Shown one piece after another: positions 1 through 7,570 of a stretch of DNA of 58,831 nt. Numbering within the stretch: the first letter of the stretch is position 1; each line of letters opens with the position of its first letter. The position numbers and the translations under genes are program-made. Below the pieces are notes generated by a model that saw only the letters and a program-made list of their open reading frames with translations, made no database searches and had not been told where the DNA came from. This stretch comes from Calderihabitans maritimus (lineage in GTDB: Bacteria; Bacillota; KKC1; Calderihabitantales; Calderihabitantaceae): the NCBI RefSeq assembly GCF_002207765.1, contig NZ_BDGJ01000090.1:4988-63818 (forward strand), given 5' to 3'.

Positions 1-47
1 GGGGCTTACTTGTTTCCTTCACTGCCGATAGCTTAAAATTTTTTTCC

Positions 48-77
48 ATTATACTGAATACAAAAACATTTTGTCAA
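48..77 (-). promoter_or_regulatory. Sigma-A type promoter reading out of the window
   Basis: On the minus strand TTGACA (77-72) and TATAAT (53-48) are separated by 18 bp. Both hexamers match consensus perfectly. It lies just downstream of the permease gene and points out of the window, so it serves a gene not shown. In many Firmicutes alaS follows this permease, which makes alaS a reasonable guess only. Confidence 0.7.
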
Positions 78-118
78 TCTTTAATCAAAAAGTCAAGGAA
101 GGTTCGGTGACAACTGAA

Positions 119-1159
119 CTATGGAATATTGATCAAACGGCTGAAGAAATGGTTGGCCACAATCCTCACTACAGCAGCAACAGGAACCGCCGCCAGCATT
201 CCCCATACCCCATAAAGGTGTCCGCCGGCCAATAAAACAAAAATTACTACCAGAGGATGCAGTCCTACACTGGCACCAAGAATTTTCGGGGAAATAACAT
301 TGGACTCCAGTTGTTGCACTACTACCATGACTACTACCACATAGAGGGCCAGTACTTTGGACTTGAGCAAAGCCAGGGCTACCGCCGGCACAGCTCCGAT
401 TACCGGCCCAAAATAGGGAATGAGATCGGCTATGCCGGCCACGATGCCCAGCAGGAGGGCAAATTCCATCTTTAAAATAGCCAAACCCAAGGCGGTTAAT
501 GCTCCGACGATAGTAGCTACCAAGAGGTGACCTCGAATAAATTTGGTAAGTACCGCATCAATTTCTGTCAACAGATACAGAATATCTGACCGCCATTGAA
601 CAGGCAGCAAAGCTATAAAGCGTTTGCTAATGGTGTCCAGGTCTTTCAAAAGGTAAAAACTGAGCACAGGAGCCAGAATTATACTGACTGCGTGGGCAAA
701 AATACCAACTATAGACCGGGCCACCTGCCGCACTCCGGCAATCATTTGCCTTTCTATACCTCTAACAGTTTCGTCAATTACCTGGCGTATACTTTCCGGA
801 ATAATGATCCTGTGGTAACCCCGATATAAATTCCCCAGGTAATCTTGGACCTGTTTGGTATAGACAGGTACCGCATCGGCAAAAGTATTGAGTTCTTTTA
901 CAATTTTAGGGAAAAAATAGAAGGAGAGAATAAGAATTACGGCGATAACTTTTAGATAGGTTAAAATAATGGCCCACGTCCTCGGTATTCTATATCTCTC
1001 CCAAATTTCCACCAGAGGGTGGAGCAAATAGGCAAAAATTACGGCTACAATAAAGGGCGGCAGAATAGAGCGAACTAGATAAAGAAAGTACAGGATCCCC
1101 AAAGTCAATCCTGTTAAGAAAAGTAATCGCTTAAACCGGGTGCTAAGGTAAATTTTCAT
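119..1159 (-). CDS. AI-2E family transporter (PerM/YdiK/YtvI type)
   Basis: A polytopic membrane protein of about 346 residues. An N-terminal pair of hydrophobic segments (about 12-70) is followed by an amphipathic soluble stretch (about 90-150) and a C-terminal group of helices containing GIVAGIADLIPYFGPVIG and the segment QQLESNVISPKILG, both hallmarks of the family. Members have been linked to autoinducer export or Na+/H+ exchange; the substrate cannot be told here. The ATG at 1159 is preferred over that at 1168 because AAGG lies 9 bases before it. It ends a short minus-strand run behind the PRC-barrel, zinc-ribbon and YtxH-like genes. Confidence 0.88.
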   Translation of the reverse strand: MKIYLSTRFKRLLFLTGLTLGILYFLYLVRSILPPFIVAVIFAYLLHPLVEIWERYRIPRTWAIILTYLKVIAVILILSFYFFPKIVKELNTFADAVPVYTKQVQDYLGNLYRGYHRIIIPESIRQVIDETVRGIERQMIAGVRQVARSIVGIFAHAVSIILAPVLSFYLLKDLDTISKRFIALLPVQWRSDILYLLTEIDAVLTKFIRGHLLVATIVGALTALGLAILKMEFALLLGIVAGIADLIPYFGPVIGAVPAVALALLKSKVLALYVVVVMVVVQQLESNVISPKILGASVGLHPLVVIFVLLAGGHLYGVWGMLAAVPVAAVVRIVANHFFSRLINIP

Positions 1160-1204
1160 AGTCTTCATCCTTGAATTTAGAAAAATAAAGTGAGGATACC
1201 CTCA

Positions 1205-1402
1205 CTATTTCTTAAGCAACTCATTGATCCCATCGCTCACTTCTTTCATAACCCGCCGGGCTCTTCTCTGCAACCGCCGGGACTTGCCCATCATCATTTT
1301 CTTGTCAACCTGTAGTTTCTTTTGCGGTATAAACAAATAACTGGCCAGAGCCCCGATAATTCCTCCTGTTAAAAAGCCGTTGAAAAATCCACGGAAAAAC
1401 AC
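1205..1402 (-). CDS. Small YtxH-like membrane-anchored protein
   Basis: About 65 residues: a glycine-rich hydrophobic segment near the N-terminus (GFLTGGIIGALASYLF) followed by a lysine/arginine-rich tail (KSRRLQRRARRVMKEV). This is the layout of YtxH-type envelope or stress proteins, but the assignment rests on layout only. The frame also opens at a GTG at 1423, which overlaps the stop of the zinc-ribbon gene by one base. The GTG at 1402 has GGAGGTG placed about 8 bases upstream, so I prefer it. Function unknown. Confidence 0.6.
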   Translation of the reverse strand: MFFRGFFNGFLTGGIIGALASYLFIPQKKLQVDKKMMMGKSRRLQRRARRVMKEVSDGINELLKK

Positions 1403-1422
1403 CGCTCGCACCTCCAATTTCA

Positions 1423-1599
1423 CTATTCCACAGAACTGCCAATAGTATGAGGCTGATTATGACATGCCGTTAAAGAACCGTCTTCTTCGATTCGAAAAAC
1501 TTCGTTCCTGGCATTATACTCCACAAAACAGTTCCAGCAATAAAACCGTTCCGTACCGATGCATCCTACTTCTTGGTTACCGCACACAGGGCATTTCAT
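1423..1599 (-). CDS. 58-residue zinc-ribbon protein
   Basis: A short gene starting at ATG 1599, within an ATGA overlap with the stop of the PRC-barrel gene, and ending at TAG 1425-1423, which touches the GTG of the next frame. The product begins MKCPVCGNQEVG and continues with FYCWNCFVEY, giving two CxxC knuckles (C3/C6 and C21/C24) that would bind one zinc, then an acidic stretch. Tight translational coupling on both sides argues that it is real. Such mini zinc ribbons are common in Firmicutes and lack known functions. Confidence 0.75.
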   Translation of the reverse strand: MKCPVCGNQEVGCIGTERFYCWNCFVEYNARNEVFRIEEDGSLTACHNQPHTIGSSVE

Positions 1600-2135
1600 G
1601 GTTTTCCCACCCTTCCTTTTTTTTTTACTACTACCACCTCATTGCCGAACACCTGAACTAAATTTTCCTCTAAGAAATCTCTTCCCCATAAGAAGTCGGC
1701 TATCAATCCTGCCGAAACTTCTAATCCAGCAAACTTTCCTTGCGGCATATGGAAAAAAAGGTCTTCCAATGTTCCTACCTCATCACCCTGAACGTTAATT
1801 ATTCGCCTTCCAATTAAACAACGCAGGCTGGAGGAAGGCAAGGATTCCAACCAAGCTTCTTTTTTCAACTCTCTGACCATCCCCGGTTGGCTGACAGTAA
1901 CTGCGTCTCGCCCTACCGAGTGAACCTCTTGAAAAAGGACTAATGCCGGGCCTCGCCACCCCCCTCCTTTTTCCAACAGAAGCGCCGATAGCCGACGTCG
2001 TTGTAGGTCCAGAAGTAAATCGCCAACCATCCCCAGTCTTCGTCCTTCAGATATAGCAACCACCGGTAACCCCAATAGATGTCTTCCTTTTAGCACCCGT
2101 TTCTCACCATATATAAACAGTTTTTCGTTTTTCAT
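1596..2135 (-). CDS. PRC-barrel domain protein
   Basis: About 179 residues with two PRC-barrel-like halves. The first (about 13-70) contains GLPVVAISEGRRLGMVGDLLLD and the second (about 97-160) contains LIGRRIINVQGDEVGTLEDLFF. The barrel occurs in RimM, photosynthetic reaction centre H subunit and YlmC-type proteins, where it mediates protein or RNA contacts. The open frame extends to 2162, but that start would sit inside the terminator of the preceding operon, so ATG 2135 is used; a GTGGT lies about 7 bases before it. It is the first gene of a coupled run toward the AI-2E permease. Confidence 0.75.
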   Translation of the reverse strand: MKNEKLFIYGEKRVLKGRHLLGLPVVAISEGRRLGMVGDLLLDLQRRRLSALLLEKGGGWRGPALVLFQEVHSVGRDAVTVSQPGMVRELKKEAWLESLPSSSLRCLIGRRIINVQGDEVGTLEDLFFHMPQGKFAGLEVSAGLIADFLWGRDFLEENLVQVFGNEVVVVKKKGRVGKP

Positions 2136-2150
2136 ATTATTACCACAAGT

Positions 2151-2177
2151 AAAAAAAAACATGCGCTTCAGCGCATG
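2151..2177 (-). terminator. Rho-independent terminator of the acid-activation operon
   Basis: A perfect 7-bp stem CATGCGC/GCGCATG (2160-2177) with a four-base loop is followed on the minus strand by nine T residues. It lies just after the stop of the PaaK-like gene and ends the large operon running from about 12.1 kb. Confidence 0.9.
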
Positions 2178-2184
2178 ATAGCAA

Positions 2185-3393
2185 CTAATCCCATTTCCTC
2201 CGGTCGATAAGTACCGATTCTTCTTTAATCGTTCCCGGAGCCACCTGTCGAACCAAAACTCTCAGACGCAGGATCTCCCGAGCTCTATCCTTTATACGGG
2301 CTACCAGGCCAGAATTGAAGGTGTCTGTTTGCGCCGGTTCTACCCATAATTCAAGTTCATCCCGGTATCCGGAACGGTTCACCCTTCCTTGATACCTTTT
2401 TATTTCGGGAAAATCATCAAATATCTTTTTTATTTGCTGGGCATGCACAAATAACCCGCGTACTTTTACCGCTTCATCTACCCTCCCAAAAATACCCGAT
2501 AAACGCGGTGTCTCTTTCCCGCAGGGACATGACCCCGTCAACAGGGAGGCTAGGTCACCGGTGCCAAAGCGGACCAACGGATAGGTTTTGTTCAGCAAAG
2601 TAACTACTACTTCTCCCGTCTCCCCGGGAGGTACCGGGTCGCCGGTATCCGGGTTTACAATTTCTACTACTACCTCCTTTCCTACATGCATGCCCTTTCG
2701 TTCTGTACATTCATAGGCGATACAACCAGCGTCTGCCGTCCCATAACCCTGAAAAACTTCTATTCCGTAATCTTGCGCCAAGTGTGTTCTCATAGTTTCT
2801 GGAAGCTTTTCTGCGGTGACAAAAGCTTTTCTAAGGTTGAATTCCTCTCTAAACTGGTACCCTTTTTCTTCCGCCTTTTTAATTAAAGCCATCAGGAAGC
2901 TGGGAACACCGGTAAAGCCGGTAGCCCCTAAACTTTTCATCATTTCCACCTGTATTTCCACATTACCGACTCCAGCCGGTATAACAACACATTCCAGGGA
3001 ACGCAGGGCACTATCAAACATAAATCCGGCGGGAGTTAAATGGTAGGAAAAAGTATTTAATACCAAATCTCCTGGGCCGAAACCAGCTTCCCGCAGGGCC
3101 GGCGCCCAGCGCCAAAAATCTTCGCCTGCTCCCTGGGGATCGTAAATAGGTCCAGGAGAAGTAAAAATTCGCTGCATCTCTCCTACCGAAACTGCATTCC
3201 ACCCCCCGAAAGGAGGATGATCTCGCTGTAGTTCCATGAGCTTCTTCTTGGGAAGAACAGGGATTTTAACGAGATCATCCAAATTCTTAAAATCTTCCGG
3301 TGTCATCCCTACGGAATTTAATTGCGCCCGAACAGCCGGGGCTCGTTCCCAGGCATAACGAATAAATTCTCTCAGTTGGGTCACCGTGACCAT
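2185..3393 (-). CDS. PaaK-like adenylate-forming protein, P-loop altered
   Basis: About 402 residues, similar along its length to phenylacetate-CoA ligases: N-terminal AWERAPAVRAQL, central GVPSFLMALIKKAEE, then GYGTADAGCIAYEC and the hinge region RFGTGDLASLL, GIFGRVDEAVKVRGLFVHAQ. The usual glycine-rich ATP loop (SSGTTGKP-type) is replaced by TSPGPIYDP at about residues 78-86. Start ATG 3393 has AGAGGTGG 5 bases upstream and overlaps the stop of livF (TGATG). It is the last gene of the operon. Activation of an aromatic or branched acid to its CoA ester is the family role; whether this member still adenylates is uncertain. Confidence 0.8.
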   Translation of the reverse strand: MVTVTQLREFIRYAWERAPAVRAQLNSVGMTPEDFKNLDDLVKIPVLPKKKLMELQRDHPPFGGWNAVSVGEMQRIFTSPGPIYDPQGAGEDFWRWAPALREAGFGPGDLVLNTFSYHLTPAGFMFDSALRSLECVVIPAGVGNVEIQVEMMKSLGATGFTGVPSFLMALIKKAEEKGYQFREEFNLRKAFVTAEKLPETMRTHLAQDYGIEVFQGYGTADAGCIAYECTERKGMHVGKEVVVEIVNPDTGDPVPPGETGEVVVTLLNKTYPLVRFGTGDLASLLTGSCPCGKETPRLSGIFGRVDEAVKVRGLFVHAQQIKKIFDDFPEIKRYQGRVNRSGYRDELELWVEPAQTDTFNSGLVARIKDRAREILRLRVLVRQVAPGTIKEESVLIDRRKWD

Positions 3394-4184
3394 CACAGCC
3401 ACCTCTTTCTTCGTTTATAGTGTTTAACGTTCCGGTAACTTTTCTTTTTCCCTACTTCGGTAAGACCCAGATAAAATTCTCGCACATCTTCATTACTCTT
3501 CAATTTCTCCACCGGTCCCTCCAGAACAATTTTGCCGTTTTCCATAATGTACCCGTAATGGGCTATAGAAAGAGCTAGGTTGGCGTTTTGCTCCACCAAG
3601 AGAATAGTAGTTCCCTCTTCCCGATTAATACGGGCAATGATCTCAAATATCTCCTGTACCAGTAAAGGAGCCAGTCCCAAGGATGGCTCATCTAACAACA
3701 TCATTTTAGGTCGAGCCATCAACGCTCTGCCAATAGCCAGCATTTGCTGTTCGCCACCACTCAAATAACCGGCGGTCCTGTTCCGCAATTGGGCCAGCTT
3801 GGGGAAATAGTGATACACCATCTGCAGATCTCGCTTAACATTTTTCCGATCCCGCCGGGTAAAAGCACCGGCCAAAAGGTTTTCCTCCACCGTCAGGTGT
3901 TCAAAAACTCTCCTGCCTTCCATAACCTGGAATATACCGGCTTTTACAATCCTCTCCGCTTCCATGTTGGTTATGGACTGGCCCATAAATTCAATGGTTC
4001 CGTCGGTTACCTCTCCGTTTTCTGCTTTCAACAAACCGGAAATGGCTTTAAGGGTGGTAGTTTTCCCGGCTCCATTACTTCCCAGCAAAGCGACTATTTT
4101 TCCCTCAGGTACGGACAAGGACATTCCTTTCAGTACCAGGATGACCCGGTCGTACATAACTTCCACATTGTTCAAAGCCAGCAT
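3393..4184 (-). CDS. livF: LIV-type ABC transporter ATPase (LivF)
   Basis: 263 residues: Walker A GSNGAGKTT (about 35-43), signature LSGGEQQ (about 141-147), Walker B and D-loop MLLDEPSLGLAP, and switch histidine region LLVEQNANLAL. The last two fit LivF rather than LivG. With LivG it would form the cytoplasmic ATPase pair of a branched-chain amino acid type importer. A lysine/arginine-rich tail of about 15 residues extends past the usual end. Start ATG has GGGGGG 5 bases upstream. The gene follows livK after a strong hairpin and overlaps the PaaK-like gene. The substrate may be a carboxylic acid rather than an amino acid, given the CoA ligases around it. Confidence 0.92.
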   Translation of the reverse strand: MLALNNVEVMYDRVILVLKGMSLSVPEGKIVALLGSNGAGKTTTLKAISGLLKAENGEVTDGTIEFMGQSITNMEAERIVKAGIFQVMEGRRVFEHLTVEENLLAGAFTRRDRKNVKRDLQMVYHYFPKLAQLRNRTAGYLSGGEQQMLAIGRALMARPKMMLLDEPSLGLAPLLVQEIFEIIARINREEGTTILLVEQNANLALSIAHYGYIMENGKIVLEGPVEKLKSNEDVREFYLGLTEVGKKKSYRNVKHYKRRKRWL

Positions 4185-4209
4185 CTTATCCCCCCTTTTT
4201 ACGGGGAAG

Positions 4210-4237
4210 AAGGGTTCCTCATTATCGAGGAACCCTT
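4210..4237 (-). other. Stem-loop between livK and livF without a T tract
   Basis: An 11-bp perfect stem (4210-4220 with 4227-4237) with loop ATTATC sits in the 64-base gap after the binding-protein gene. No run of T follows, so it is not a standard terminator. Such hairpins commonly protect the 3' end of binding-protein mRNA, allowing it to exceed the transporter mRNA. Confidence 0.7.
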
Positions 4238-4248
4238 TCCCGTTTCCT

Positions 4249-5490
4249 TTACCTTTCCGGTAAACTCATCCAGTCGGTCAACGGCACAAACTTACCATCT
4301 TTCACCTGGTAGAGTCGTGCCTTCAAAGCTCCCCGATGGCTTTCCGCACTAAAGGATACGGGAGAGGCCAGACCGCCTAAGTCAAAGTTTTTAATGCTTT
4401 CCAAACCTTTTTGGATACCTTCTCCCGTTATATCATCCCCGGCTCTCTTCATACCTTCAGCCATAACGGCGGCGGAAACCCATCCCTGGATAAACTTTTG
4501 GTTTTTCTCCGCCCAGTTACCGCCGTTCGACTCAACCCAGTTCTTAATCTCCTGAATGGCCGGCAAATCCTCATAGGGGAAGGCAAAGGGAATAACCCCT
4601 ATATAACCCTCGGCTGCATTTCCCGCCAGTTCAACGACTTTCTCATCGGCAGCCCAGTTAAGACCGATGAACTGAGTGGTTAAACCTAACTTTTTGGCGT
4701 CTTTGAGGACGGTGGCTGTTGCATTGGAAGTTTCCTGAAGGATGGCAAAGTCCGGCTCCGTCTTCTTCATATTGAGCAACTGAGAAGTGGCATCCAAAGC
4801 CTTAAGGTCGACAATCTCTTCATCTACCAGGTCTACACCGATTTTCTGGGCAAATTCCCGACCGTCTTCAATGGGTGAGCGGCCAAAACCGGTATCGTTG
4901 TAGATGAAGGCAACCTTCGGATTGCGACTGGTATCGGTCCAGTTGTCTTTAATCCATTGCAGGACAAAGCGTATCTGATCTGAATAGGAGGGTGCGACCA
5001 GGAAATTATAAGGATGGGTCTCAATCTCCAACAGGTTTTCCGAATACGAACCGGAAATATAGGGAATCTTATCCTGTCTGATCTTTTCTACCAGAGCTTC
5101 CGTGTCTCCCGTACCCCAACCCAAGATGGCAACCACTTTATGCTGTTTGACCAATTTATTGTAAGCTTCTATGGCCTGCGGGATTTTATAAGCGTAATCA
5201 ATATCAATCAATTCAATCTTCCTACCGTTAATGCCTCCCTGGCTATTCAAATAGGCGATATAGTTTTTAGCACCATCCGCGTAAGGAGCTCCAACATCGC
5301 CAGTGGCACCGGTAATGTCAAAAATGGCTCCTAATTTGATAGGTTCTTTCTGTTCCGGCGGCGCCGCTTCTTCCCCGGACTTCTTCTCCGGCGTTTCCTT
5401 AGGGGCCTGGGATCCGCAGCCTACCACTAGCAGCAAGGTCAAAGTAATAGCCAAAGTCAACCACATTAACTTTTTGATTTTAATTTTCAC
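4249..5490 (-). CDS. livK: ABC transporter substrate-binding lipoprotein (LivK type)
   Basis: About 413 residues. A lysine-rich N-terminus, a hydrophobic core and the lipobox LLVVGCGSQ mark a lipid-anchored protein outside the membrane; a Pro/Glu/Lys linker follows. The mature part starts KLGAIFDITGATGDVGAPYADG, the start of a type-I periplasmic binding fold for Leu/Ile/Val, amides or aromatic acids. The frame opens at ATG 5499, but that codon directly abuts GGGAGG; GTG 5490 has workable spacing of 10 and TTG 5496 is another option. It sits 114 bases after livM. The real ligand is unknown. Confidence 0.9.
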   Translation of the reverse strand: MKIKIKKLMWLTLAITLTLLLVVGCGSQAPKETPEKKSGEEAAPPEQKEPIKLGAIFDITGATGDVGAPYADGAKNYIAYLNSQGGINGRKIELIDIDYAYKIPQAIEAYNKLVKQHKVVAILGWGTGDTEALVEKIRQDKIPYISGSYSENLLEIETHPYNFLVAPSYSDQIRFVLQWIKDNWTDTSRNPKVAFIYNDTGFGRSPIEDGREFAQKIGVDLVDEEIVDLKALDATSQLLNMKKTEPDFAILQETSNATATVLKDAKKLGLTTQFIGLNWAADEKVVELAGNAAEGYIGVIPFAFPYEDLPAIQEIKNWVESNGGNWAEKNQKFIQGWVSAAVMAEGMKRAGDDITGEGIQKGLESIKNFDLGGLASPVSFSAESHRGALKARLYQVKDGKFVPLTDWMSLPER

Positions 5491-5613
5491 TTCCAACATT
5501 CCTCCCTTTTGTACTCATTTTCTTTAATGAGCTTCTTACACCCGTTGTCTCTTTATCTCTAAGCTATCCCTCCTCTCTTATTACCAGTCTGGAAGGCTGC
5601 AGTCGAAACCGCT

Positions 5614-6681
5614 TCAGTAGGAAAACGGCCACAGGTGAAAATAGTCTTTAATATTTTTCCATATCTTGGCTATGCCTTCCGGTTCAAAAATCAGAAACAG
5701 GATAATGGTGGCGCCGAAAACTGCCTCTCTTAATCCCAAGAAAACGCTTTCGATGTCCGGGAAAATACTGCTTAAAGCTTCAGCCAAAGTTCGTAACAGG
5801 ACCGGCAACAGGGTCATGAAGAGAGCTCCGTAGATAGAACCCATCACACTGCCCAAACCACCGATGATAATCATGGCCAAATACTCAATGGAAACGCTGA
5901 TGGTAAAATGCTCCGGACTGATTATGGTAAGGTAGTGGGCCCAGAGACTGCCGGCTATTCCGGCATAAAAAGAGCTGAGGGCAAAAGCCATTATTTTATA
6001 TTTAAAAAGATCTATACCTATGACTTCGGCCGCAATATCCCGGTCCCGGATGGCTACAAAAGCTCTTCCCGGCCTGGTGCGGAAAAGATTGAAGGCGAAC
6101 ACGGTAGCCAGCAGGGCCAAGACCAAAATCAGAAAGTAATAACTGCGGTCTGAATCTAGTGAATATCCAGCCAGTTGAGGAGCCGGAAGGATCATGCCTC
6201 GAGTACCGTTGGTGAGAGATGTCCAGTGGATGATGGTAAATTCAATAATAACCTGCGCTGCCAGGGTGGCAATAGCTAAATACAGCCCCTTTAAACGAAG
6301 CGACGGTATACCGAAGATAGAACCTACGAGAGCAGTTACAATGCCGGCTAAAGGTAGAGCAATCCAGAAGGAAAGGCCCAACTTAGTGGTAAGGATAGCC
6401 GAAGTGTAAGCACCAACTCCTAGAAAGGCACCATGCCCAATGGAAATCTGCCCGGTAAAACCGGTAAGAATATTCAAGCCTAAGGCTCCAATGACCGCAA
6501 TTCCCACCAGGTTGGCAACACTGACCACATATTCATTTACCATAAAGGGAAACAGGAACAGTAAGGCTACTATAATCATTACCCGCAGGTGGGCCAAAGG
6601 AGTAAAATGAAAGGCCATATCCTGGCGGTAACTGGTGGTAAAAACGCCACAATTCATTACAAAGGGATTCCTTATCTGCAC
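5614..6681 (-). CDS. livM: LIV-type ABC transporter permease (LivM)
   Basis: 355 residues with about ten hydrophobic segments. LivM signatures include GLNILTGFTGQISIGHGAFLG (about 90-110) and the EAA-type coupling loop AFVAIRDRDIAAEVIGID. It forms the membrane channel with LivH. Start is GTG 6681 with AAAGGGTG 7 bases upstream, 4 bases after livH, so the two are probably translated together. The C-terminus ends in a short charged tail after LIFEPEGI, typical of the family. Confidence 0.93.
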   Translation of the reverse strand: MQIRNPFVMNCGVFTTSYRQDMAFHFTPLAHLRVMIIVALLFLFPFMVNEYVVSVANLVGIAVIGALGLNILTGFTGQISIGHGAFLGVGAYTSAILTTKLGLSFWIALPLAGIVTALVGSIFGIPSLRLKGLYLAIATLAAQVIIEFTIIHWTSLTNGTRGMILPAPQLAGYSLDSDRSYYFLILVLALLATVFAFNLFRTRPGRAFVAIRDRDIAAEVIGIDLFKYKIMAFALSSFYAGIAGSLWAHYLTIISPEHFTISVSIEYLAMIIIGGLGSVMGSIYGALFMTLLPVLLRTLAEALSSIFPDIESVFLGLREAVFGATIILFLIFEPEGIAKIWKNIKDYFHLWPFSY

Positions 6682-6685
6682 CGTT

Positions 6686-7570
6686 TTACACCCTTTCTAT
6701 CTCTTCTTTTCCAAAGAGACCATACGGTTTTATCATCAGAATGAATACCAGCACCACAAAGGGAGCTACCTCTTTGACCCCTCCCCCGAAGACCGGATCC
6801 AGGTAACCGCCGGCCAGACTCTCCAGTACACCGATGATAAAACCACCTATAATCGCTCCAGGGATGCTGTCCAGTCCTCCCAGAATAGCCACCGGCAATA
6901 CCTTCAATCCGATATGAGCGAGAGAAGAATTGATGCCATTGATATTTCCCAGCAAGATACCGCCAATACCGGAGACCACCGCTGCAATGGCCCAGGCTGT
7001 GGCAAAAATAACCTTCACACTTATGCCCATAGAAAGAGCCGCCTGCTGGTCATCAGCCGTAGCTCGCATAGCTATTCCCATAGAAGAATATTTGAAGAAA
7101 AGGGTAAACAGCACCAGCAGGACAAGAGCAATGCCCAATGACCAGAGATAGACCTGGGAAACTACTACCGGACCAAAATATACCGGCTCCTGAGGAAAAA
7201 GCGGGGGAAAAGTTCTGGTTTCCGTTCCCCATATCATCTGGATTACACCACGCATGACACTGGAAAGGCCGATAGTCACCATAATAACAGATATGATAGG
7301 TTCGCCAATGAAATGCCGCAGGACAACTCTTTCAATTGCCATCCCCAGCAGTACGGCAAATAGGATGGTGAGTACTAACGCAGCAATAAAGGGCAGTTTG
7401 TAGGACGCCATCAAGGCAAGGCTTACGTAAGCTCCTACTAACAGGAGCTCCCCCTGAGCCAAATTTATCACGTCGCTGGCTTTAAAAATCAACACAAAAC
7501 CTAGAGCTACCAGCGCGTACACCGCACCTACTACCAGCCCGCTGACCAATAATTGCAGAAAGAAGTTCAC
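6686..7570 (-). CDS. livH: LIV-type ABC transporter permease (LivH)
   Basis: 294 residues, about eight membrane segments. It opens LLVSGLVVGAVYALVALGFV and carries INLAQGELLLVGAY and the coupling loop MAIRATADDQQAALSMGI, all typical of LivH. It pairs with LivM in the inner-membrane channel. Start GTG 7570 overlaps the stop of the acyl-CoA synthetase gene by one base and has CGGAGG nearby, so transporter and ligase are coupled at translation. Confidence 0.93.
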   Translation of the reverse strand: MNFFLQLLVSGLVVGAVYALVALGFVLIFKASDVINLAQGELLLVGAYVSLALMASYKLPFIAALVLTILFAVLLGMAIERVVLRHFIGEPIISVIMVTIGLSSVMRGVIQMIWGTETRTFPPLFPQEPVYFGPVVVSQVYLWSLGIALVLLVLFTLFFKYSSMGIAMRATADDQQAALSMGISVKVIFATAWAIAAVVSGIGGILLGNINGINSSLAHIGLKVLPVAILGGLDSIPGAIIGGFIIGVLESLAGGYLDPVFGGGVKEVAPFVVLVFILMIKPYGLFGKEEIERV

